Below are positions 51,949 through 59,150 of a stretch of DNA of 64,000 nucleotides, piece by piece. The notes beneath the pieces are model-generated. The model did no database searches, was not told where the DNA came from, and was given only the letters and a program-made list of their open reading frames with translations. The number at the start of each line of letters is the position of its first letter. Position 1 is the stretch's first letter. The translations under genes were made by a program, and so were the position numbers. Source of the DNA: Mycobacterium sp. M26 (GTDB lineage Bacteria; Actinomycetota; Actinomycetes; Mycobacteriales; Mycobacteriaceae); contig NZ_LN929907.1 of the NCBI RefSeq assembly GCF_001494595.1, positions 1,803,468 through 1,867,467 on the forward strand, given 5' to 3'.

Positions 51949-51949
51949 A

Positions 51950-52330
51950 ATGTCCCATGCTGTCGACGATCGCCCCGTCAACCTCAAGGCGTTCGCAAAC
52001 CTGCCCGCCGATGCCCCGGTGGTGATGATCAACCTGCTGAAGTTCCACGAGGGTGACGGTGTGCAGCACTACTTGACCTACTCCCGCGAAGTGGTGCCGC
52101 ACCTGGAGCGCGTCGGTGGTGTGGTCCGGTACGCGGGCACCACTCCGCACAACGTCATCGGCGACGGCGAGCGGCCGTGGTGGGACGCCATCCTGGTCGT
52201 CGAGTACCCGTCGCCGCAAGCCTTCGTCGACATGGTGCTCGACCCGGGCTACCAGAAGGTGCACGAGCATCGCGCCGCCGCGCTGCAGCAGGGCGATCTG
52301 GTGGCCACGTCCCAGTGGATGCTGGGCTGA
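51950..52330 (+). CDS. DUF1330 family ferredoxin-fold protein
   Basis: A 126-residue single-domain protein of the DUF1330/dimeric alpha-beta-barrel type (MINLLKFHEGDG, WDAILVVEYPSPQAFVDMVLDPGYQ). Such proteins form dimers with a small ligand pocket; the function is not established. ATG 51950 has AAGGAGA 5-6 nt upstream; the frame upstream lies within the hydrolase gene. Second gene of the AraC-controlled operon. Confidence 0.82.
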   Translation: MSHAVDDRPVNLKAFANLPADAPVVMINLLKFHEGDGVQHYLTYSREVVPHLERVGGVVRYAGTTPHNVIGDGERPWWDAILVVEYPSPQAFVDMVLDPGYQKVHEHRAAALQQGDLVATSQWMLG

Positions 52331-52377
52331 AAGGTCGCAATGCCCTCGCCGCTGTGGCTTTAGGCCCCTACCCGTCG

Positions 52378-52397
52378 ATCGTGACCTAGGTCACGAT
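52378..52397. promoter_or_regulatory. 20-bp perfect palindrome matching the Crp consensus
   Basis: ATCGTGACCTAGGTCACGAT is a perfect 20-bp palindrome ending 6 bp before the DUF1269 ATG at 52404. Its core CGTGA-N6-TCACG fits the mycobacterial Crp (Rv3676-type) consensus TGTGA-N6-TCACA with C/G at the outer positions. Its closeness to the start suggests repression or a binding site overlapping the promoter. Confidence 0.6.
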
Positions 52398-52403
52398 GAA
52401 GCC

Positions 52404-52949
52404 ATGGATGACGACCACGAGCTGATCCTTGTCGCCGCGTACGGAGACCTCGACCGCGCCCGCGCCGATTTCCACGAGTTGGAGAAGCGGATCGCGCACG
52501 GCATGGAGTTACGGGCGGCCGCGCTGGTCACCAAGGATGATGACGGCCAGCCCCAGGTGGTCGAGGCGCACAACCGGCATGGCCGGGTCGGCGCCGGACT
52601 GGGCGCCGGCCTCGGATTGCTGGTCGGCCTGTTCCTGCCCCCGGTGGGGATCGGGGTGCTGGTCGGCGGGGCGGCGGGCGCGTTGGTCGCCTCGTTCGCC
52701 GAGCACGAACTGCGGATCGGGCTGCGCCACGAGATCGGTGAGGCCCTCGAAGCCGGTACCGGTGTGGTGATCGCGGCGGTGTACCCGAATGGCCGGGTGC
52801 CCGTGGAACTCACGCTGTTCCGGTCCTCGAAGACTGCTGCGGTGCGCATGGACAAGTCGACCGTCAACAGTCTCGATGACGAGGTGGCCAAGGTGATGGC
52901 CGAGATCGGTCACCCGATCAGCGCTGGCACGACGGACACCAGTACGTAA
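52404..52949 (+). CDS. DUF1269-like membrane protein
   Basis: A 181-residue protein with an N-terminal soluble ferredoxin-like part ([20 protein letters not shown]), a central glycine-rich hairpin of two short membrane segments (about 56-95; [18 protein letters not shown]) and a C-terminal soluble part. This is the DUF1269/general-stress-like pattern, proposed to be membrane-associated stress proteins. It is preceded by a Crp-like palindrome. Its last 32 bp overlap the convergent nei gene. Confidence 0.78.
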   Translation: MDDDHELILVAAYGDLDRARADFHELEKRIAHGMELRAAALVTKDDDGQPQVVEAHNRHGRVGAGLGAGLGLLVGLFLPPVGIGVLVGGAAGALVASFAEHELRIGLRHEIGEALEAGTGVVIAAVYPNGRVPVELTLFRSSKTAAVRMDKSTVNSLDDEVAKVMAEIGHPISAGTTDTST

Positions 52950-53685
52950 TCCGCTCGGAGTCCACGCCGTCGGCGCGGGCGATCCGCGTTCCGCATCTGC
53001 GGCATGGCTGACCGGAGCGGCCGTACACCCACAGCTCCTCACCTGTCCGGCGATTTCCGGTGGTGGTCCGGTTGGTTCGGGAGCGATTGGCCCACAACAT
53101 GTCCCGTGCTCGCGTCACCACCCGCAGCGGATCGGTCAGCGTGCTGACCGCGCTGGTGGGCAGCCGACCGAAGACGAAGCACAGCTCGTTGCAGTACACA
53201 TTGCCCACACCCGCCATCACCCGCTGATCCAGCAGCGCGGCTGCGATCGGCCGGTCCGGGTCGGCGACGAGGTTGGCGGCGGCCAGTGCCGGGTCCCAGT
53301 CGGGCCCGAGCAGGTCCGGGCCCAGGTGGTCCACCACGTCCATATCGTGGGCGCGCTCCAGCACCTCGAGGATGCCCAGGTCAATGCCGGCTGCCTGGAC
53401 ATCGCTGGTTTCCAACATGATTCGGATCTTGTACGGCTGGCGCACCGGAGTTCCCCGGGCATCCACTCGCCAGCTGCCGTCCATCTTCAGGTGTGAGTGG
53501 ATGCTGGCCGCGCCGACTCTGATGAAGAGGTGCTTGCCGCGCGAGAGCACCTCGTCGACGGTCTGGCCGGTCAAATCCACGGTCGCGTACCGCGGCACCC
53601 GGACGTCGCAGCGGGTGAGTGTCTTGCCCACCAGCGCCTCGCGCAGTGTGGCCGCGGTGCGGAAGACGGTGTCGCCCTCAGGCAC
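52918..53685 (-). CDS. nei: Endonuclease VIII-like DNA glycosylase (Nei)
   Basis: A 255-residue Fpg/Nei-family DNA glycosylase/AP lyase that removes oxidised pyrimidines. After Met removal the N-terminal Pro-Glu (PEGDT) provides the catalytic Schiff-base Pro and Glu; the conserved Lys is in SRGKHLFIR near 50, H2TH region [12 protein letters not shown] near 166-177, and the zinc finger PCRRCG...WCPSC at the C-terminus. GTG 53685. Corresponds to Rv3297 by position next to lhr. Confidence 0.93.
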   Translation of the reverse strand: MPEGDTVFRTAATLREALVGKTLTRCDVRVPRYATVDLTGQTVDEVLSRGKHLFIRVGAASIHSHLKMDGSWRVDARGTPVRQPYKIRIMLETSDVQAAGIDLGILEVLERAHDMDVVDHLGPDLLGPDWDPALAAANLVADPDRPIAAALLDQRVMAGVGNVYCNELCFVFGRLPTSAVSTLTDPLRVVTRARDMLWANRSRTNRTTTGNRRTGEELWVYGRSGQPCRRCGTRIARADGVDSERITYWCPSCQR

Positions 53686-53753
53686 CGGTATCCCCGCGCC
53701 GCAGTGCTGGACTCACGGATCCACGCTATCCCAGGTGGCTATTGCGTCAGTAT

Positions 53754-53779
53754 TGACACAAATGTGTCACTAATGACAC
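53754..53779. promoter_or_regulatory. Overlapping TGACAC palindromes before fdxA
   Basis: Three half-sites alternate: TGACACA-AA-TGTGTCA (53754-53769, perfect 7-bp arms) and GTGTCA-CTAA-TGACAC (53764-53779, perfect 6-bp arms) share the middle arm. A TTGACA hexamer (53753-53758) is embedded in the first arm and could be the -35 of fdxA; no clear -10 lies 17 bp on. The 124-bp spacer also separates divergent nei, so a dimeric repressor could control either gene. Confidence 0.5.
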
Positions 53780-53809
53780 GATTGCCGCCGACGAGGAGGA
53801 GGACGGCAC

Positions 53810-54133
53810 ATGGCTTATGTGATCGCCGCGCCCTGTGCGGACATCAAGGACAAAGCCTGCGTGGAGGAGTGTCCGGTGGACTGCATCTACGAAGGCAATC
53901 GGATGCTCTACATCCAGCCCGAGGAGTGCGTCGACTGCGGCGCCTGTGAACCCGTCTGCCCGACGGAGGCGATCTTCTACGAGGACGACCTCCCTGACGA
54001 CCTGAGCCCCTACACCCGGATCAATGCCGAATTCTTCGCCGAGATCGGCTCGCCGGGCGGTGCCGCCAAACTCGGCGCACTGGATCGAGACCATGCCGAC
54101 GTCGCCGCTCTGCCGCAGCGTGTTGACTCCTGA
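53810..54133 (+). CDS. fdxA: 7Fe ferredoxin FdxA
   Basis: A 107-residue [3Fe-4S][4Fe-4S] ferredoxin, a low-potential electron carrier. Cys residues at 9, 17, 21, 25, 40, 43, 46 and 50 are in the CxxxxxxxCxxxCP and CxxCxxCxxxCP arrangement. ATG 53810 follows a GGAGGAGGA purine tract, an unusually strong ribosome-binding site. fdxA is not in this place in M. tuberculosis (from memory). Confidence 0.94.
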   Translation: MAYVIAAPCADIKDKACVEECPVDCIYEGNRMLYIQPEECVDCGACEPVCPTEAIFYEDDLPDDLSPYTRINAEFFAEIGSPGGAAKLGALDRDHADVAALPQRVDS

Positions 54134-54297
54134 CGCGAACCACTTCCGATGGCAGGCTTCACCGTGTCACCACGCCGTTGTCCATCGATAGGGGGACAGC
54201 TCTTTCGTCCCTCCCGTGGCCCAAGCGGCGGATACCGCACACGTTGGCCCTGCCGGAACCTTATTGCTGTCAGTACGGCTGCGCGGAGGGCATGAAC

Positions 54298-54501
54298 ATG
54301 AGGATCAATCGGACGACGACGGTGGCCGGTATCTGCGGCACGTTGACAGCTTGCTCGCTGTTGCTTGCCGGACCTGCGGCAGCTGCTGGCGCCGCGGGGG
54401 TGCCCAGTCCATCCAGCCATGGATACAGCTCGACAGCGGCTTCGCCCAACGTGAAGCCCGAGTGTCCCGGATTCATGAACAAAAACTCCTGCTTGCGTTG
54501 A
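54298..54501 (+). CDS. Small secreted protein with one Cys pair
   Basis: A 67-residue precursor. The Sec signal peptide MRINRTTTVAGICG... is cleaved probably after an AAA stretch near residue 30, leaving a mature peptide of about 35 residues rich in Ser, Pro and Ala with two cysteines (PECPG and NSCLR) that may pair. ATG 54298 is chosen because GGAGG (54285-54289) lies 8 nt upstream; ATG 54292 would leave only 2 nt. It resembles many mycobacterial short exported proteins; no family is recognised. It ends 15 bp from the convergent lhr gene. Confidence 0.65.
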   Translation: MRINRTTTVAGICGTLTACSLLLAGPAAAAGAAGVPSPSSHGYSSTAASPNVKPECPGFMNKNSCLR

Positions 54502-54516
54502 CCGCGGTTGTTACAC

Positions 54517-57500
54517 CTAGCGCAGCCGCAATCCGCGCGGCGTGCGGGCGAACCCGGCGTCGATCAGTGCCTCGGCGCTCACCCGCTGGTCTGGATGTGC
54601 GGCGACTTCCAGCACGGGCACCCCGTCGAGCTTCTCGACCAGCACCCCGCCGACCCGGCCGCTGCTCACCAGTTCCGCCAGGGCGCCGGCAGCAGCGCGC
54701 TGCGCTTCGTCATCGGTGCTGAAGTTCAGCAGCGAGCGACCGCCCCGTTCGAGGAACCACACCAGGTCGCCGTCGACGAGGACCACGAGGGCACCGGCTT
54801 TGCGGCCGGGCCGGTGGCTGGCGTCGGTGTCGGGGCGGTTCGGCCAGGGCAGCGCGGCTCCGTACGGGTTGGCCGGGTCCGCGGCGGCGAGCACCACGGC
54901 GCGATACTCGGGGCGCTCCTGATCGACGGTGTCGAGGTAGGTGCGCAGGCGGTCGACGGTCGAGGCGACCGCGAACTGGGCACCACCGAGTGACTCCACG
55001 AAGTAGCCACGCTGACAGCGGCCGGCCTCCTCGAAGCCGCTGAGCACCTTGTAGAGCATCGCGAAACCGCCAGGCACACCTTCGGCGGCGACCGCCCCCT
55101 TGGTCAACACGCCATAGCGGTTCAGCAACATCTCGGCCGAAAAGTGTGCGCGCAGTGTCGAATCCGGCTCCCGGACCGACACCGCTGACCACCGGCCAGC
55201 CACGGTCGGATCCGCGGTCCTGCTCTGCGGGTTGGCCACCGAGTACCGGCTCAGCCGCGGCGCGCGACGCTGGCGGTGGGCGGGTGCGGCCGGTCGGCGG
55301 GTGCCCGGTTTACGCCCGCCGGCCAGCATGGAGCGCACGGGCGCGAACGTGTCCCCGGTGACCCAGCCGGCCCAGATCAGTTCCCACAGCGCAGTTTTGA
55401 AGGACTCCTCGGATCCCTGCACGAGTTGTCGGAAGAAGAACGCCCCGCGCGCCTCACCCGGCGAGCCCAGCACGTCGAAGATGGCGCGGTGGGTGTCGGT
55501 GAAGTCGATTTCGGCGGGGGCGGCCATGGTGAGCGGCGCGGTGTCGGCGAGGTGGAAGGCGATCCAGCCGTCGCTGCCGGACAGCGACCCGGCTCCCGTC
55601 CAGGTGACCTCGCCGGAGGCCAGCAGCTCGTCGAGCATGGCGGGCTGGTAATCCCGGACCCGCGAAGCGAACACCAGCGGCTCGACCGCCGAGGCGGGTA
55701 TCGGAACTCCGGCCAGTTGGTCGATGACCCCGGCCAGGCCATCCACCCCAGAGGTGGCCGAACGGCCGACCTGCTGCCAGGCCGGCAGGAAGCGTGCGTA
55801 GGCGCTGGTGCTGACGGGTTCGACCTGCGCGCGCAGCGCGGCTAGTGAACGGCGTCGCAGGATGCGGAGGACCTCGGCGTCACACCATTGGTCGGCATCA
55901 GGGCCGGCAAGGAATTCGCCGCGAATGAGCTTGCCGTCCAGGGCCATCCGGCCCAGGACGTCGGCGGCCACCCGGAGCCCGAGGCCGAACCGGGCCGCCG
56001 CCTCCGCGGTGGTGAACGGGCCGCGGGTGCGGGCGAACCGGCCCATCAGCTCGCCGAGCGGATCGGGGACCGTCTCGGTGAAACTGGTGGGCACCCCTAC
56101 CGGAACGGCGACGCCCACCGCGTCGCGAAGTCGCCCGATGTCCTCGATGCCGACCCACCACGACCGGCCGGCATAGGAGACCGGCAGCACCCGCTTGGCG
56201 GCGTGCAGTCCGGCCAGCCAGCCTCCGACGTCGGCGGCCTGACACCGTTGCGCGATCTCATCTTCGGTCAGCGGCCCGAGCAACCGCAATAGGTCGGCCA
56301 CCCCTTCGGCGTCGCGGGCCTTGCGGTCCTCCGAGAGATGTTGCAATTGGCGCGATGTCGCGGCGATGACATCGGGGTCGAGGAGCTCGCGCAGCTCGAC
56401 ACGGCCCAACAGCTCGGACAGCAGCGTGCTGTCCAGCGACAGCGCCGCCGCGCGACGCTCGGCCAGCGGGCTGTCGCCCTCGTACATGAACGCGCCGACG
56501 TAGCCGAACAGCAGCGAAGCCGCGAACGGCGACGGCGTCGGCGTCGGGACCTCCACCAGTCGGACCCGCCGCTGGGCGATCCGGCCCATCAGATCGGTCA
56601 GCGTTGGCACGTCGTAGACGTCCTGCAAGCACTCGCGTACCGCTTCCAGCACGATGGGGAAGTCGGGGTACTTGCGCGCCACGTCGAGCAACTGGGCCGC
56701 CCGCTGCCGTTGGTGCCACAGCGGAGAGCGCTTGCCGGGGTTGCGTTTCGGCAGCAGCAGAGCCCGGGCGGCGCACTCGCGGAACCGGGAGGCGAACAAA
56801 GCCGACCCGCCGACCTCGGTGGTGACCAGCGGCTCGATCTCGTCGGGTTCGAAGACGAACAGGTCAGCCCCCGGCGGGCGGTCCTCGGTGTCGGGCAACC
56901 GCACCACGATGCCGTCGTCGGAGGCTGTCGGTTTCTCGTCGATGCCGTAACGCTCGAGCAGCCGCCGGCTGACGGCCAGCGCCAATGGTCCGTGCACCTT
57001 CAGGCCGTAGGGGGAGTGCAGGATCACCCGCCAATCGCCCAGTTCGTCGCGGAACCGCTCCACCAGCAGGGTGGTGTCGCTGGGCACCACCGTGGTGGCG
57101 GTGCGCTGATCGTCGAGCAGCTGCCACAAGTTGTCGGTGGCGTAGTCGGCGAAACCCAAAGCGGCGCAGCGGCTGTCAAACTGTTCACGGTCCAGGCCGG
57201 CCAACTCGCCGGTGAACCGGCCCACGGCCTGGCCCAGCTCAGCCGGCCGGCCCGCGTCGTCACCGCGCCAGAACGGCAGCCGGGCGGGTTGTCCGGGTGC
57301 GGGGATCACCAGCACCCGATCGTGGGTGATCTCGGTGATCCGCCAGCTGGTGGCCCCCAGCGAGATCACATCGCCCGGGCGGGACTCGTAAACCATCTCC
57401 TCATCGAGTTCGCCTACCCGCGAGGGCTTTTCGGAATCCGTTGCCAGATACACGGTGAACATGCCGCGGTCCGGGATGGCCCCACCGGAGGTCACGGCCA

Positions 57501-59064
57501 ATCGTTGTGCCCCCGGCCGCGCGGTCAGTGTGCCGTTGTCGCGGTCATAGATCAGGCGGGGACGTAGCTCGGCGAAATCGGTGGACGGATACTTGCCCGA
57601 CAGTAGATCCAGGGTGGCCTCGAACGCGCTGCGGGGCAGCGTCGCGAACGGCGCGCTGCGGCGCGCCACGTCGAACCATTCGTCAGCACTGACCGGCTCC
57701 AGCGCGCACGCCGCCACGGTGTGCTGGGCCAGGATGTCCAGCGGGTTGGTCGGTACGCGCATCGTCTCGATCTGGCCGCCGAGCATCCGTTGCACGCTGA
57801 CCGCACACTCGATCAGATCGGTCCGGTGCTTGGGGAACAGCACGCCGCGGGAGATCTCGCCGACCTGGTGGCCGGCCCGGCCGATGCGCTGCAGGCCGCT
57901 GGCCACGGACGGCGGCGCCTCGACCTGGATCACCAGATCCACCGCGCCCATGTCGATGCCGAGTTCCAGGCTCGAGGTGGCCACGACCGCCTTGAGGCGC
58001 CCCGTCTTCAGGTCGTCTTCGACCGCGGCGCGCTGCTCCTTGGACACCGAGCCGTGGTGCGCGCGGGCCAGTAGCGGCTCAGCCCCGAAGGTCTGCCCGC
58101 TGGCCATCACGTGGGCGGGCGGACCACCCGGTACTTCCCGGTTGGCCGGTGCGGCCAGTTCGATGCCGCTGCGCTCCGCGTGAATCTCATTGATCCGCGA
58201 CGTCAGCCGCTCGGCCAGTCGGCGGGAGTTGGCGAACACGATGGTCGACTGGTGCGCCTCGATCAGGTCGACGATGCGCGCCTCGACATTGGGCCAGATC
58301 GTATTGTTCTCGAGATTGGCCATATCGGGGACCGGCACCTGGACGGTGAGCTCGAAGGTCTTGGCCGCAGGCGGCGCCACGATCGTCGTCGGCCGCGCAC
58401 CGGAGAGGAAGCGGGCCACCTCCTCGGGCGGACGAACGGTGGCAGACAGGCCGATCCGCTGTGCCGGCTTGGCCAGCATCGCGTCGAGACGTTCCAGCGA
58501 CACCGCCAGATGCGCCCCGCGTTTGGTTCCGGCGACGGCATGCACCTCGTCGACGATGACGGTCTGCACCCCGGCCAGCGTCTCGCGGGCCGCCGAGGTC
58601 AGCATCAAGAACAGCGACTCCGGTGTGGTGATCAGGATGTCCGGCGGCCGGGTGATCAGTTCGCGGCGCTGGGCAGGGGGAGTGTCACCGGAACGGACGC
58701 CGACGCTGATCTGCGGAACCGGCAGGCCGTCGCGTTCGGCAATCCGGGTGATGCCGGTGAGCGGGGTGCGCAAGTTGCGTTCGACGTCGACCGCCAACGC
58801 CTTCAGCGGCGAGACGTAGAGCACCCGAGTGCCGCGGCTGCGCTCCTGCCCGTCACCCGTCGGCTCCTGCGCCAACTGGTCGATGGCCCACAGGAACGCC
58901 GCCAGCGTCTTGCCCGACCCGGTTGGGGCGATGACCAGGGTGTTGTCCCCGTTGGCGATCGCCGCCCACGCCTGCGCCTGGGCGGCAGTGGGCTCGACGA
59001 ACGTGCCCGCGAACCAGCTCCGGGTCAGCGGACTGAACCGGGCCATCACGTCGGCGGGACTCAC
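54517..59064 (-). CDS. lhr: Large helicase-related protein Lhr
   Basis: A 1515-residue superfamily 2 ATP-dependent 3'-5' DNA helicase, acting in DNA repair. Walker A APTGSGKT (46-53), motif II DEVH (172-175), TTPESLF and the second RecA domain ATSSLELGID...QRIGRAGHQ are seen. A winged-helix and beta-barrel follow, then a long C-terminal domain specific to Lhr. Full length is close to Rv3296. GTG 59064. In mycobacteria lhr and nei are neighbours, as here, linked to DNA-damage response. Confidence 0.95.
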   Translation of the reverse strand: MSPADVMARFSPLTRSWFAGTFVEPTAAQAQAWAAIANGDNTLVIAPTGSGKTLAAFLWAIDQLAQEPTGDGQERSRGTRVLYVSPLKALAVDVERNLRTPLTGITRIAERDGLPVPQISVGVRSGDTPPAQRRELITRPPDILITTPESLFLMLTSAARETLAGVQTVIVDEVHAVAGTKRGAHLAVSLERLDAMLAKPAQRIGLSATVRPPEEVARFLSGARPTTIVAPPAAKTFELTVQVPVPDMANLENNTIWPNVEARIVDLIEAHQSTIVFANSRRLAERLTSRINEIHAERSGIELAAPANREVPGGPPAHVMASGQTFGAEPLLARAHHGSVSKEQRAAVEDDLKTGRLKAVVATSSLELGIDMGAVDLVIQVEAPPSVASGLQRIGRAGHQVGEISRGVLFPKHRTDLIECAVSVQRMLGGQIETMRVPTNPLDILAQHTVAACALEPVSADEWFDVARRSAPFATLPRSAFEATLDLLSGKYPSTDFAELRPRLIYDRDNGTLTARPGAQRLAVTSGGAIPDRGMFTVYLATDSEKPSRVGELDEEMVYESRPGDVISLGATSWRITEITHDRVLVIPAPGQPARLPFWRGDDAGRPAELGQAVGRFTGELAGLDREQFDSRCAALGFADYATDNLWQLLDDQRTATTVVPSDTTLLVERFRDELGDWRVILHSPYGLKVHGPLALAVSRRLLERYGIDEKPTASDDGIVVRLPDTEDRPPGADLFVFEPDEIEPLVTTEVGGSALFASRFRECAARALLLPKRNPGKRSPLWHQRQRAAQLLDVARKYPDFPIVLEAVRECLQDVYDVPTLTDLMGRIAQRRVRLVEVPTPTPSPFAASLLFGYVGAFMYEGDSPLAERRAAALSLDSTLLSELLGRVELRELLDPDVIAATSRQLQHLSEDRKARDAEGVADLLRLLGPLTEDEIAQRCQAADVGGWLAGLHAAKRVLPVSYAGRSWWVGIEDIGRLRDAVGVAVPVGVPTSFTETVPDPLGELMGRFARTRGPFTTAEAAARFGLGLRVAADVLGRMALDGKLIRGEFLAGPDADQWCDAEVLRILRRRSLAALRAQVEPVSTSAYARFLPAWQQVGRSATSGVDGLAGVIDQLAGVPIPASAVEPLVFASRVRDYQPAMLDELLASGEVTWTGAGSLSGSDGWIAFHLADTAPLTMAAPAEIDFTDTHRAIFDVLGSPGEARGAFFFRQLVQGSEESFKTALWELIWAGWVTGDTFAPVRSMLAGGRKPGTRRPAAPAHRQRRAPRLSRYSVANPQSRTADPTVAGRWSAVSVREPDSTLRAHFSAEMLLNRYGVLTKGAVAAEGVPGGFAMLYKVLSGFEEAGRCQRGYFVESLGGAQFAVASTVDRLRTYLDTVDQERPEYRAVVLAAADPANPYGAALPWPNRPDTDASHRPGRKAGALVVLVDGDLVWFLERGGRSLLNFSTDDEAQRAAAGALAELVSSGRVGGVLVEKLDGVPVLEVAAHPDQRVSAEALIDAGFARTPRGLRLR

Positions 59065-59119
59065 GACACCAGCCTGCCAGGTCCTACCGACAAACTTGGC
59101 TGCATCGATCGCCGCCTGG

Positions 59120-59144
59120 CCCTACCCTGGCCACACGGGTAGGG
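59120..59144 (+). promoter_or_regulatory. Hairpin covering the ribosome-binding site of the cyclase gene
   Basis: CCCTACCC (59120-59127) and GGGTAGGG (59137-59144) are perfect 8-bp arms with a 9-base loop. The right arm continues into AGGGGG (59141-59146), the likely Shine-Dalgarno sequence 4 nt before GTG 59151. If the transcript starts upstream of the left arm, the stem would hide the ribosome-binding site. At DNA level it could instead be an operator. Confidence 0.5.
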
Positions 59145-59150
59145 GGTGCG

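Noticed and set aside
53400..53700. Possibility that the glycosylase is Fpg rather than Nei
   Set aside because: The N-terminal PEGDT and the position beside lhr match the Nei group; Fpg proteins usually begin PELPEVE.
54216..54722. Plus-strand 168-codon frame overlapping the small secreted protein and the end of lhr
   Set aside because: Runs through the lhr terminus in the wrong strand and has an arginine-rich low-information product; the frame with a signal peptide and GGAGG box is preferred.
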